Counted from the first letter of the stretch, positions 54,481-64,000 are shown. The stretch is DNA of 64,000 nt from Sulfolobus tengchongensis (GCF_036967215.1 NZ_CP146016.1:62001-126000), one strand, 5' to 3'. Notes: a model not told the origin generated them from the sequence alone. Made by a program: numbers and translations.

Positions 54481-56073
54481 ATGTCTGCCAAAGAGAAGTT
54501 TACTAGCTTATCGCCAGCGGAATTCTTTAAAAGGAATCCTGAATTAGCTGGTTTTCCTAATCCAGCTAGGGCTCTTTATCAAACGGTTAGGGAGTTAATG
54601 GAGAATTCCTTGGACGCAACCGATGTTCACGGGATATTACCTAACCTTAAAATTGTAATCGATTTAGTTGACGAATCTAGACAGATATATAAGGTTAATG
54701 TAGTTGATAACGGAATAGGTCTTCCACCTCATGAGGTTCCTAATGCGTTTGGAAGGGTATTATATAGTTCAAAATATGTGAATAGACAAACTAGGGGTAT
54801 GTACGGTCTTGGTGTTAAGGCAGCGGTTTTATATAGTCAAATGCATCAAGATAGGCCTATAGAAATTGAGACTTCTCCCATAAATTCTAAAAGAATATAT
54901 ATATTTAAGTTAAAGATTGATATAAACAAAAATGAACCAGTAATTGTAGAGAGAGGATCCATAGTAAATGACAAAGGTTTTCATGGCACTTCAGTATCGA
55001 TATACATTCCCGGAGATTGGACTAAAGCTAAACCTAGAATTTATGAATATATTAAAAGAACCTATATCATAACTCCGTATGCGGAATTCATCTTTAAAGA
55101 TCCAGAAGGAAATGTTACGTATTATCCTAGACTCACAAATAAAATTCCTAAACCACCTCAAGAGGTTAAGCCTCATCCTTACGGGGTTGATAGAGAAGAA
55201 ATAAAGATAATGATAAATAATCTGAAGAGAGACTACACAATAAAAGAATTCTTAATAAATGAATTTCAAAGTATAGGAGAGACCACTGCAGATAAAATCT
55301 TAGAGTTAGCAGGTTTAAAATCCAATAAAAAAGTTAAGAACTTAACAGAGGAGGAAATAACCAGATTAGTTGAGGTTTTTAAGAAATACGAAGATTTTAG
55401 ATCACCTTCAGCAGACTCACTGTCCGTAATAGGTGAGGATTTAATAGAGTTAGGGTTAAAGAAAATATTTAATCCAGAATTTGTTGCTTCTATCACTAGA
55501 AGACCTAAAGCATATCAAGGGCATCCCTTTATAGTGGAAGCCGGTATTGCCTTTGGTGGAAGTGTTCCAGTTGGTGAGGAACCAATAGTTCTTAGATATG
55601 CTAATAAGATTCCATTAATATATGATGAGAAGTCTGATGTTATATGGAAAGTAGTAGAGGAATTGGATTGGAAGAGATATGGAATAGAATCTGAGCAATA
55701 TCAGATGGTTGTCATGGTTCATTTGTGTAGTACCAAAATCCCTTATAAAAGTGCAGGTAAGGAAAGTATAGCGGAAGTTGAAGATATTGAAAAAGAAATA
55801 AAAAATGCATTAATGGAGGTTGCAAGGAAACTCAAGCAGTATTTGACAGAGAAGAGAAAGGAAGAGGAGGCAAAGAAAAAATTACTTACTTATCTGAAAT
55901 ACGTTCCCGAAGTCAGTAGGTCATTTGCGACCTTTCTAGTGAATGGTAATAAAGAGCTAGTTTCAAAATATCAAAGTGAGATAGAGAATGAATTGTTTGG
56001 ACTAATTTCTAAGAAGTTAAATTTAATTGATATCAACGAATATAGAAAAATGTATAAGGTGGATAGTGAATGA
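54481..56073 (+). CDS. top6B: DNA topoisomerase VI subunit B
   Basis: GHKL ATPase subunit of the type IIB topoisomerase, which decatenates and relaxes by double-strand passage. ATP site: N box ENSLDATD, VVDNGIGLP and YGLGVKAAVLYSQ; the H2TH and transducer (about 230-470) follow, with the conserved Lys in AGKESIAE. 530 aa is normal. The A subunit start overlaps its stop (ATGA). Confidence 0.97.
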   Translation: MSAKEKFTSLSPAEFFKRNPELAGFPNPARALYQTVRELMENSLDATDVHGILPNLKIVIDLVDESRQIYKVNVVDNGIGLPPHEVPNAFGRVLYSSKYVNRQTRGMYGLGVKAAVLYSQMHQDRPIEIETSPINSKRIYIFKLKIDINKNEPVIVERGSIVNDKGFHGTSVSIYIPGDWTKAKPRIYEYIKRTYIITPYAEFIFKDPEGNVTYYPRLTNKIPKPPQEVKPHPYGVDREEIKIMINNLKRDYTIKEFLINEFQSIGETTADKILELAGLKSNKKVKNLTEEEITRLVEVFKKYEDFRSPSADSLSVIGEDLIELGLKKIFNPEFVASITRRPKAYQGHPFIVEAGIAFGGSVPVGEEPIVLRYANKIPLIYDEKSDVIWKVVEELDWKRYGIESEQYQMVVMVHLCSTKIPYKSAGKESIAEVEDIEKEIKNALMEVARKLKQYLTEKRKEEEAKKKLLTYLKYVPEVSRSFATFLVNGNKELVSKYQSEIENELFGLISKKLNLIDINEYRKMYKVDSE

Positions 56074-57239
56074 GTTCAGAACTTACATCTAAAGTCGATA
56101 AAGAGGCTAGAAGAAAGGCTGCTAATATACTACGTGACAAGTTTCTAAACTTAATCGAGCAGCTTAAAAGAGGCGAGCCCTTAGTTATGGAAATTCCAAT
56201 GAGAACATTATCTAATGCCATCTATGACGAAAAAAGAAAATTACTCCTATTAGGAGAGAAGAAACTCAAAAGAAATTTTCTAGATTTAAACGAAGCTAAA
56301 AGATTCATGCAGACAGCGTTAATGGCTTCTATTATTTATGACGCGTTAATTAATGATGAATATCCCACGATACGTGATCTTTATTATAGGGGGAAACACT
56401 CTCTTCTGTTAAAGTCTATTCAAGATAATAGGACAATATCTGAGGAAAATACTTGGGACGAACAAAAGGAATCTGATAGTGTAATAGTAGATATTGAAGT
56501 ATTTACGTCTTTGTTAAGAGAGGAAATGCTTATCCTTAGTAAAGAAAAAGGGAAGGTAGTAGGTAATTTAAGAATAAGGAGTGGAAATGATGTGATAGAT
56601 CTAAGTAAAACTGGTCATGGTGCGTACGCGATTGAACCTACACCAGATCTGATAGATTTCTTAGATGTGGATGCTGAATTCGTATTAGTAGTAGAGAAGG
56701 ATGCAGTGTTTCAGCAGTTACATAGGGCTGGTTTTTGGAAACAATATAAGTCAATTTTGATAACAAGTGCAGGCCAACCAGATAGGGCAACTAGAAGATT
56801 CGTTAGAAGGCTTAATGAAGAACTGAAATTGCCAGTGTATATCTTAACTGATGCTGACCCTTACGGATGGTATATATTTAGCGTGTTTAGAATAGGTTCG
56901 ATATCATTGTCTTATGAGAGTGAGAGATTAGCTACGCCAGACGCTAAATTCTTAGGGGTATCAATGAGCGACATTTTTGGAAATGCTAAAAAGAAACCAT
57001 ATTTAAGCGATGCCGAAAGAAAGAATTATATAATCAAGGCTAAAGACGCTGATATAAAGAGGGCCGAAGAAATTAAGAATTATGAATGGTTTAAAACAAG
57101 AGCATGGCAAGAAGAGATAAATACATTTTTGCAAAAGAAGTCAAAATTGGAAATAGAGGCTATGGCTAGTAAGGGTCTCAAATTCCTTGCATTTCAATAT
57201 ATTCCAGAGAAGATAACTAACAAGGACTACATAGCTTAA
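56070..57239 (+). CDS. top6A: DNA topoisomerase VI subunit A (Spo11-like)
   Basis: Catalytic subunit forming 5'-phosphotyrosyl links; relative of the meiotic Spo11. The active-site Tyr106 is in DLYYRGKHS, and the Toprim acidic residues are in EKDAVFQQL and TDADPYGWY. 389 aa fits. Complete A and B halves in an overlapping pair show a functional enzyme. The 342-bp gap after it is described under the small Zn gene and the sRNA candidate. Confidence 0.97.
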   Translation: MSSELTSKVDKEARRKAANILRDKFLNLIEQLKRGEPLVMEIPMRTLSNAIYDEKRKLLLLGEKKLKRNFLDLNEAKRFMQTALMASIIYDALINDEYPTIRDLYYRGKHSLLLKSIQDNRTISEENTWDEQKESDSVIVDIEVFTSLLREEMLILSKEKGKVVGNLRIRSGNDVIDLSKTGHGAYAIEPTPDLIDFLDVDAEFVLVVEKDAVFQQLHRAGFWKQYKSILITSAGQPDRATRRFVRRLNEELKLPVYILTDADPYGWYIFSVFRIGSISLSYESERLATPDAKFLGVSMSDIFGNAKKKPYLSDAERKNYIIKAKDADIKRAEEIKNYEWFKTRAWQEEINTFLQKKSKLEIEAMASKGLKFLAFQYIPEKITNKDYIA

Positions 57240-57290
57240 TCAGCCGAGACAGGTTATTTCATTTTATCAATCTTATGGGTTTCATCACTT

Positions 57291-57437
57291 CTATTCAATA
57301 TACCCTAAAATCTCATTAAAAGTATTTCTCTTACATATATTACAATAAATGTAGATGGTCTTTTGAGAACTTATGTCAAAACTTATATTTAGTATTCGTT
57401 CAGTATTACACTCTGTACATCTTATTTTCCATGGCAT
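57291..57437 (-). CDS. Small zinc-ribbon protein, 48 aa
   Basis: Short frame read by eye on the minus strand: MPWKIRCTECNTERI, a strand-rich middle, then IYCNICKRNTFNEI and a stop. Two CxxC pairs (C7, C10 and C32, C35) with 21 residues between make a rubredoxin-knuckle zinc ribbon of a size common in archaeal small proteins. ATG 57437 has ATTTTATTTTAC about 27 nt upstream, fit for leaderless expression. Function unknown; regular knuckle spacing and the promoter argue against chance. It fills the otherwise empty gap between top6A and eif5A. Confidence 0.65.
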   Translation of the reverse strand: MPWKIRCTECNTERILNISFDISSQKTIYIYCNICKRNTFNEILGYIE

Positions 57438-57473
57438 ACTTTAATAACTAGTTTGAAGTAAAATAAAATTGCT

Positions 57474-57521
57474 GTGAAGACCTAGCTAGGCCTGAAAAGT
57501 GATGAAGGGCCAAAGCTCAGA
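57474..57521 (+). ncRNA. Candidate C/D box guide sRNA upstream of eif5A
   Basis: Plus strand: box C GTGAAGA (57474-57480), 11-nt guide CCTAGCTAGGC, D' CTGA (57492-57495), 3-nt spacer, C' GTGATGA (57499-57505), 12-nt guide AGGGCCAAAGCT, D CAGA (57518-57521). Inner boxes are canonical; the two outer changes (U to A in each box) fall at the same pair of the k-turn, turning U-U into A-A. CTTTAATAAC (57439-57448) is placed to start transcription at about 57470. The D' guide is self-complementary, which is unusual and weakens the case. Confidence 0.42.
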
Positions 57522-57581
57522 GCGGTTTAATAAGAGTAAGAGTTTAAAGTTTAACACTTTTTATATGATAGAGGGTTAAAG

Positions 57582-57977
<396 letters not shown>

Positions 57978-57979
57978 TA

Positions 57980-59323
57980 ATGCTAGAGAATATAAGGGAT
58001 GCAGTAAGAAAGTTTTTAACAGGCTCCACACCCTATGAGAGAGCCGTAGACGAGTTCATAAAAGATCTTCAGAAAGCTCTCATCTCATCTGACGTTAATG
58101 TTAAGCTAGTTTTTTCCTTAACAGCAAAGATCAAAGAAAGATTAAGTAAAGAGAAACCTCCTTCTGTTTTGGAGAGAAAGGAATGGTTTATATCTATAGT
58201 CTACGACGAGCTATCTAAATTATTTGGAGGGGATAAAGAACCAAACGTTAATCCCAACAAATTACCTTATGTCATAATGTTAGTTGGCGTTCAAGGTAGT
58301 GGAAAAACCACTACAGCAGGGAAATTAGCTTATTTTTACAAAAAGAGAGGCTACAAAGTTGGGTTAGTTGCTGCTGATGTATATAGACCAGCTGCATATG
58401 AACAATTAACGCAATTAGGTAATCAGATCGGCGTACCCGTATACGGTGAGCCAAATAATCCAAACGCTGTAGAGATAGCAAAAAGAGGTGTGGATATTTT
58501 CGTTAAAAGCAAAGTGGATATTATTATAGTAGATACCGCAGGTAGGCATGGATATGGTGAAGAAAACAAACTTCTAGAGGAAATGAAGGAGATGTATGAA
58601 GTATTAAAACCAGATGATGTTATTCTAGTTATAGATGCTTCTATTGGTCAAAAAGCTTATGATTTGGCATCTAGATTTCATCAAGCAAGTCCCATAGGTT
58701 CTATAATAATAACTAAGATGGATGGTACTGCGAAAGGAGGAGGTGCATTATCAGCAGTCGCAGCTACTGGGGCTACGATAAAATTCATAGGTACTGGAGA
58801 AAAAATAGACGAGTTAGAGGTATTTAATCCTAAGAGATATGTCTCCCGAATACTTGGCATGGGAGATATAGAAGCTATATTAGAAAAAGTAAAGGGATTA
58901 GAGGAATATGAAAGAATACAGAAGAAAATGGGAGATGTTATCGAGGGTAAAGGAAAGTTGACGCTTAAAGATGTTTACGCTCAAATGGTAGCCTTAAGAA
59001 AAATGGGTCCTCTTTCTAAGGTGTTGCAACATATTCCTGGACTAGGCGTTATGCTTCCAAATCCCAGCGAAGAGCAGTTAAAATTAGGAGAAGAAAAAAT
59101 TAGGAGATGGATGGCTGCTTTAAATTCCATGACATACAAGGAATTAGAGAATCCAAATATAATTGACAAGTCGAGGATGAGAAGAATAGCTGAAGGGGCT
59201 GGATTAGAGATAGATGAGGTAAGAGAACTTTTAGAATGGTATAATAACATGAATAAGTTGCTAAAAATGGTTAAAAGAAGGAGGGGCGATATTGAGAAAC
59301 TCTTCGGAGGAAAAATCGGATAA
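57980..59323 (+). CDS. srp54: Signal recognition particle protein SRP54 (Ffh)
   Basis: GTPase that binds signal peptides and 7S RNA. N domain (about 1-90), G domain with GVQGSGKTTTAGKL, DTAGRHGYGEE and TKMDGTAKGGG, then the M domain (about 310-447) with methionine-rich helices. 447 aa is typical. The ATG is just after the aIF5A stop. Its 3' end contains the Shine-Dalgarno and TTG of the next gene (32-nt overlap). Confidence 0.97.
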   Translation: MLENIRDAVRKFLTGSTPYERAVDEFIKDLQKALISSDVNVKLVFSLTAKIKERLSKEKPPSVLERKEWFISIVYDELSKLFGGDKEPNVNPNKLPYVIMLVGVQGSGKTTTAGKLAYFYKKRGYKVGLVAADVYRPAAYEQLTQLGNQIGVPVYGEPNNPNAVEIAKRGVDIFVKSKVDIIIVDTAGRHGYGEENKLLEEMKEMYEVLKPDDVILVIDASIGQKAYDLASRFHQASPIGSIIITKMDGTAKGGGALSAVAATGATIKFIGTGEKIDELEVFNPKRYVSRILGMGDIEAILEKVKGLEEYERIQKKMGDVIEGKGKLTLKDVYAQMVALRKMGPLSKVLQHIPGLGVMLPNPSEEQLKLGEEKIRRWMAALNSMTYKELENPNIIDKSRMRRIAEGAGLEIDEVRELLEWYNNMNKLLKMVKRRRGDIEKLFGGKIG

Positions 59324-60407
59324 ATGGATAATAGAAAAAGCAATGCGTTTACTATCTAAGTATCCCCTATGTGATAGTTGTTTAGGTCGCTGTTTTGCAC
59401 GATTAGGATATGGTCTAGAAAATAGGGAAAGAGGCAAGGCTATAAAAATCTCACTTATGCTTTATTTAGACGAGAAGATAAAAAATCATGAGATTACGGA
59501 TCTTTCCTCAATTAAAGGTATAATGGAGAATCTTGGATCAATAGGAGAGAAATGGTTTAAATTGTATTTTTCTTTAGACTTCCAAACGCATGCATGCTAT
59601 ATATGCAAAAATGAAATAGAGGAAATAAAGCGGGACTTTGCTTCCAAGGCCCTTGAATTATTATCACAGTCTAAAGCTAAGAATTATGTACTGGGTGTGG
59701 AATTAGATGAAGAAATAAAAAGAAAAGAAAACGAGCTTATTAAGGAATTTAATCTTTTATATTATGAAAGTATTAAATACGAAATAAAGAGGGAAGTTGG
59801 TAAAATACTAACTGAGAAAGGTTATCCTCCAAATCTAGAGAATCCTGAAATCGAAATAGTTTACAGACTTTCTGACAAACAAATTTTTATTATTCAAAAG
59901 AATACAAGGATGTTATACGTTTATAATCGCTTAAGCAGAAATATACCAATATCGTCTTGGTTTTCTAGAGAAAAAGATAAGAAAGGTCTCGACACGTTAC
60001 TTCAAAAAAAGATTATACTTGCATTTTCTGAACCTTCAGAAGTAAGAATTTTTGTCGATTATCCTTTGGTTATAGAAAATGAAAATAGGGAGAAGATAGA
60101 AGTATATGGATATAATATTTTGAGAGTAATGCAAATAGGGAGAAGAGAGTTATATGCTATATCTGTCTCTAAACCAGTAATGAAGAAATATAGGGTTTCC
60201 TTCTATTCTCATAATGAACTTCAAGGTGCAATGAGAGTATATGATAATTTGTACGATATCTATATTGACGCTAGATCATTTGAAGAATTAAAGGAGAAAG
60301 TAAATAAGTTACAATCTGAGCACGATATCATAGTATTAGCTATTGATCTAATTGATATCGATGGTAAAATCAAAAATATAATTGAAACATACGTGAAATC
60401 TTTTTAA
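59292..60407 (+). CDS. pus10: Pus10-family protein with degenerate catalytic domain
   Basis: Archaeal Pus10 makes pseudouridine 54/55 in tRNA. The N-terminal part is typical: CDSCLGRCFARLGYGLENRE and a second Cys pair CYICKNE form the zinc/THUMP region. The C-terminal domain, however, has EPSEVRIFVDYPLVIE where the family has its catalytic EDVDVRMLG and GRPF motif, and the QRTPxRV, HRRAD and GLYIKE motifs are not visible. The start is TTG 59292 with GGAGGGG just upstream. 371 aa. A non-catalytic RNA-binding role is possible. Confidence 0.78.
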   Translation: MRNSSEEKSDKWIIEKAMRLLSKYPLCDSCLGRCFARLGYGLENRERGKAIKISLMLYLDEKIKNHEITDLSSIKGIMENLGSIGEKWFKLYFSLDFQTHACYICKNEIEEIKRDFASKALELLSQSKAKNYVLGVELDEEIKRKENELIKEFNLLYYESIKYEIKREVGKILTEKGYPPNLENPEIEIVYRLSDKQIFIIQKNTRMLYVYNRLSRNIPISSWFSREKDKKGLDTLLQKKIILAFSEPSEVRIFVDYPLVIENENREKIEVYGYNILRVMQIGRRELYAISVSKPVMKKYRVSFYSHNELQGAMRVYDNLYDIYIDARSFEELKEKVNKLQSEHDIIVLAIDLIDIDGKIKNIIETYVKSF

Positions 60408-60429
60408 CTAGTAGAATAATAGCTAGTTT

Positions 60430-61299
60430 ATGAAGATAGGTCTCATAGGTTTAGGAATAATGGGATACAGAATTGCTGCAAATTTAGCAAAAGCAGGCAA
60501 GCTTAATGTAGTTTTTGATAGGACTCAAGATAAAATGGAAAAGTTCGTTAAAGAATATAAGGTTGCAAAATCTTCAACCACTAAGGAACTTGTTGAATCA
60601 TCAGACGTTATAATAACTATGCTAGCCGATGATAATGCAGTAAAGTCTGTTGTAGAGCCACTAACACCTTTAATGAAGGGTAAGATTTTAATTGACATGA
60701 GTACAATAAGCCCTACGTTAAGTATCAGCCTTGCAAGGAAAATAGAGAATAGTGGTGGCTTAATGTACGACGCACCAGTTATAGGAACCTCGACATTTGT
60801 TGAACAGAAAAAATTAGTAGTGTTAGTAGGCGGACCAAAGGATAAGTTTGACGTAGTTTATGACATAGCTAAGGAAACAGCGTCCGCTGTAGTATATATG
60901 GGTTCAAACGGCATGGGACTTTATGCTAAATTGGTAAATAACTTACTTTTAGGCTCTTATATTGCAGCAGTTGCGGAAGCTTATAACTTTGGAGTAAGAG
61001 CTGGTTTAGATCCTCAACAAATAGCTAATATTTTAACTACCTTAAGTAGCGCTAGGTCTCCCACAACTGAGTTAAAAGCTCCAAAGCTATTGAAAGAAGA
61101 TTATTCTACTCAATTTGCTACTAAACACATGAGTAAAGATTTGGAAATTATTTCAAGAGAAGCGCAGAACTTGAAGGTTATAACACCAATATCTTCATTA
61201 GCGTTACAATTATATAAAATGGCAGAGGCATTAGGTTATTCTGAAGCCGATTTTATTTCAATCGTTGAGGTATTCAAAAGGCTTTCCCCTAAAACCTAA
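60430..61299 (+). CDS. Beta-hydroxyacid dehydrogenase (3-hydroxyisobutyrate dehydrogenase family)
   Basis: NAD(P)-dependent oxidoreductase. Rossmann loop IGLIGLGIMGYRIAANLAK, the second motif DAPVIGTST, catalytic Lys in LYAKLVNNLL, then the all-helical C-terminal dimerisation domain. 289 aa matches the family. Substrate undefined: 3-hydroxyisobutyrate, tartronate semialdehyde or glyoxylate reduction are all possible. TATA TTTTTAACTAG lies before the ATG, giving a leaderless mRNA; an SDR gene follows after 24 nt. Confidence 0.9.
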   Translation: MKIGLIGLGIMGYRIAANLAKAGKLNVVFDRTQDKMEKFVKEYKVAKSSTTKELVESSDVIITMLADDNAVKSVVEPLTPLMKGKILIDMSTISPTLSISLARKIENSGGLMYDAPVIGTSTFVEQKKLVVLVGGPKDKFDVVYDIAKETASAVVYMGSNGMGLYAKLVNNLLLGSYIAAVAEAYNFGVRAGLDPQQIANILTTLSSARSPTTELKAPKLLKEDYSTQFATKHMSKDLEIISREAQNLKVITPISSLALQLYKMAEALGYSEADFISIVEVFKRLSPKT

Positions 61300-61323
61300 A
61301 ATCCTTTTTTCCAAAAATTTCTT

Positions 61324-62121
61324 ATGCACATTAATATTTCTGGTAAAAGGGTTCTCATTACAGCGTCAACTGAAGGGATAGGTAGAGGTATTGCAGAAGC
61401 CTTTTTAAGAGAAGGTTGCAATGTTGTGATATCCTCTAGAAATGAAGAGAAGGTAAAGAAAGCATTACTAGAGATGAGAAATATAAGCCCATCTGTATGG
61501 GGCTTCGTATCTGATTTAACAGATCTTAGATCATTAGAGGAATTAGTTAAGTCTAGTATTGAAATTATGAATGGAATAGATATTTTAATAATAAATTCTG
61601 GAAATCCACCCCGAGAGCCCTCTTATTTCTTTGAAAACACTTTAGATGATTGGGACTATTCAATCAAATTATATCTCCTAAGCGCAATAAAATTAGTAAA
61701 TTTAACTCATGAATACATGAGAGCTCAAAGATGGGGCAGAATATTTTTCCTTTCTTCTTGGACAGTTAAGGAGCCACAAAGGATGTTTTCATTAGCTGAC
61801 ATATCAAGAGCCCCTTTAATTCAAATGGCAAAACTACTTAGCAAGGAACTGGGCGGATATAACATAACTGTTAATACAATTTTAATGGGAAGCTTTGAGA
61901 CAGAAGGTGCAAAAAAATCTCTGAGAAGATATGCTGAAAAAACTGGCGAGCCTTTAGACTTTGTGTGGAAAAGAGAGGTCATTTCACAAATACCTATTGG
62001 CAGAACGGGAAATATAAAAGAGGAATTAGGTTCCCTATTAGTGTTTTTGTCCTCAGACTATGGTAGCTACATTAATGGTACGTCAATTCTAATTGATGGC
62101 GGGATGACTAGGTCGATTTAA
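61324..62121 (+). CDS. Short-chain dehydrogenase/reductase, atypical active site
   Basis: SDR fold: cofactor loop TASTEGIGRGIA (TGxxxGxG-like, first Gly replaced by Ala), INSG in place of NNAG, catalytic Ser in FLSSWTVKEP. The expected YxxxK is replaced by SLADISRAPL, as in a divergent SDR group with P at that site (cd05344-type), so the classical Tyr is absent. C-terminal DGGMTRS is normal. 265 aa. Probably paired with the preceding dehydrogenase; substrate unknown. Confidence 0.87.
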   Translation: MHINISGKRVLITASTEGIGRGIAEAFLREGCNVVISSRNEEKVKKALLEMRNISPSVWGFVSDLTDLRSLEELVKSSIEIMNGIDILIINSGNPPREPSYFFENTLDDWDYSIKLYLLSAIKLVNLTHEYMRAQRWGRIFFLSSWTVKEPQRMFSLADISRAPLIQMAKLLSKELGGYNITVNTILMGSFETEGAKKSLRRYAEKTGEPLDFVWKREVISQIPIGRTGNIKEELGSLLVFLSSDYGSYINGTSILIDGGMTRSI

Positions 62122-62232
62122 GAGCTAATGGAAACCTTTAATATTACCCTTGAAGGACTTAAGGTATTATCCTTCATCTAAGTCATGGAAAGGTTTATAA
62201 AATTAGTCCTATATTAGTATTATAGAGAAAAT

Positions 62233-63128
<896 letters not shown>

Positions 63129-63132
63129 GATT

Positions 63133-63408
63133 ATGTCAATTTTAGAAGATCCGGAGTTTGTAAAGCTAAGGCAATTTAAAGGTAAGGTTAATCTTGATCT
63201 GGTAATGCAAATATTGGATGAGATAGAGCTAGATTTAAGGGGAAGTAATAACATTAAGACGACTATAATATACGTTTACTCAAGCCATCTAGATGAGGTA
63301 AGAAAGAATAAAGAATTTTATGATATAATTGCCGATATATTGCAGAAATATTACCAAAAAATAGGCATAGAGAATGTAAGTCAATTGATACTAAACACTA
63401 TAAGATAA
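63133..63408 (+). CDS. Small helical conserved hypothetical protein, 91 aa
   Basis: Mostly alpha-helical, no Cys, no membrane segment. Two long amphipathic helices (KVNLDLVMQILDEIELDL, KEFYDIIADILQKYYQKI) around a strand TTIIYVYSSHLDE. It follows pyrH by 4 nt, so probably co-transcribed. I do not recognise it. Confidence 0.65.
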   Translation: MSILEDPEFVKLRQFKGKVNLDLVMQILDEIELDLRGSNNIKTTIIYVYSSHLDEVRKNKEFYDIIADILQKYYQKIGIENVSQLILNTIR

Positions 63409-63471
63409 TTCGTATTTCGAACCTTTCTTTACCGAATTCATTATATATCCTTTACCTTAACTCTCACTCAT

Positions 63472-64000
63472 ATGGTAAAAGTAGGTATTTTAGATTCAAC
63501 TCTAAGAGAAGGCGAACAGACTCCTGGTGTGATATTCACTGTAGAACAAAGGGTGGAGATTGCTAAGGCATTATCTGATTTAGGAGTAGCTATGATAGAA
63601 GCAGGTCATCCAGCGGTTTCTCCAGATATTTATGAGGGAATCAAAAAAATAATTAAACTAAAGAAAGAAGGAGTTATAACATCAGAAATTGTAGGTCACA
63701 GTAGAGCAGTTAAAAGGGATATAGAAATTGCAGCCGAATTAGAAGTAGATAGAATAGCGATATTTTATGGTGTTAGTGATATTCATTTAAAAGCTAAACA
63801 TAAGACTACTAGAGAGGAGGCCCTAAGGGTAATAGCTGAGACTATTAGCTATGCTAAAAGTCATGGCGTTAAAGTGAGATTTACTGCTGAAGATGGGTCA
63901 AGAACAGACTTCGAATTCCTAGTTACTGTTTCCAGAGTAGCTAGGGATGCTGGAGCTGATAGGGTAAGCATAGCCGATACTGTTGGAATATTATATCCAT
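63472..64000 (+). CDS. lysS: Homocitrate synthase / 2-isopropylmalate synthase family (LysS-like), 3'-truncated
   Basis: Condenses 2-oxoglutarate or 2-oxoisovalerate with acetyl-CoA; 176 codons are visible before the window ends. N-terminal metal-binding LDSTLREGEQTPGV, AGHPAVSPD, and FTAEDGSRTD are conserved; the latter resembles homocitrate synthase more than leucine-pathway enzymes. TATA TTATATATCC (63440-63449) suits a leaderless ATG. The rest of the gene lies past 64000. Confidence 0.85.
   Translation, partial: MVKVGILDSTLREGEQTPGVIFTVEQRVEIAKALSDLGVAMIEAGHPAVSPDIYEGIKKIIKLKKEGVITSEIVGHSRAVKRDIEIAAELEVDRIAIFYGVSDIHLKAKHKTTREEALRVIAETISYAKSHGVKVRFTAEDGSRTDFEFLVTVSRVARDAGADRVSIADTVGILYP

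Overview
The window is a dense, AT-rich, plasmid-free stretch of core chromosome from a member of the Sulfolobaceae (Saccharolobus/Sulfolobus type, thermoacidophilic Thermoproteota). The diagnostic content is a CdvABC (ESCRT-III) division locus, Cren7, two Alba paralogues, a TopR2-type reverse gyrase, topoisomerase VI, a second TFB beside an RPC34-like protein, GatDE, Nop5/fibrillarin and a CTP-type riboflavin kinase. Promoters are A/T-rich TATA boxes about 26 nt before leaderless starts, with GGTG/GAGG Shine-Dalgarno sites at internal operon genes. I found no IS element, prophage, CRISPR array or defence island.

Layout. 1-7.2 kb: 3' part of a type IA topoisomerase, cdvC-cdvB-cdvA, a small two-helix membrane protein, enolase, and a membrane protein/Zn-ribbon/signal peptidase operon. 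7.2-12.7 kb: the whole glycine cleavage system except the dihydrolipoamide dehydrogenase, plus a PAC2 protein and a small heat shock protein. 12.8-17.2 kb: a PhoU/AbrB-like regulator and SufCBD Fe-S assembly. 17.2-18.1 kb: an unlisted 47-aa ribbon-helix-helix gene running into an intron-bearing tRNA-Thr(TGT), and tRNA-Gln(CTG). 18-25.5 kb: B12-dependent ribonucleotide reductase, a COG2522-like regulator, an unknown protein and GatE/GatD. 25.5-31.8 kb: S30e, Nop5, fibrillarin, Trm1, the RPC34-like protein, TFB2 and Gar1. 31.9-41.3 kb: coiled-coil and DUF373 proteins, a BadF-type kinase, TBP, a phosphoesterase, diphthine synthase, FAD synthetase and riboflavin kinase, Taw1, GatA and GatC. 41.4-51.7 kb: an XPB helicase, unknown genes, Alba1, reverse gyrase, Alba2 and an Lhr-like helicase. 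51.8-60.4 kb: RtcB, deoxyhypusine synthase, Topo VI, aIF5A, SRP54 and a Pus10-like protein. 60.4-64 kb: two dehydrogenases, Cren7, UMP kinase and the 5' end of a homocitrate-synthase-family gene.

The genes cluster around a few themes: DNA topology and chromatin (three topoisomerase types, Alba x2, Cren7); RNA modification and processing (Nop5, fibrillarin, Gar1, Trm1, Taw1, RtcB, a degenerate Pus10, and three candidate C/D box guide RNAs that I read in intergenic DNA); transcription initiation (TBP, TFB2, RPC34-like); hypermodification of translation factors (DphB, deoxyhypusine synthase and its substrate aIF5A); and cell division.

The most noteworthy observations are these. The tbp reading frame has no ATG/GTG/TTG upstream of its essential first repeat but has an ideally placed Shine-Dalgarno before an ATC codon. 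The riboflavin kinase HTH domain likewise has no canonical start and continues the frame right after the Taw1 stop. Three C/D sRNA candidates each have a TATA box at the right distance. Repeated GTAATAC boxes occur at cdvA and upstream of nrdJ. Two small genes of fewer than 50 codons were recovered by eye. I see no single large undescribed system; these are local signals worth testing.
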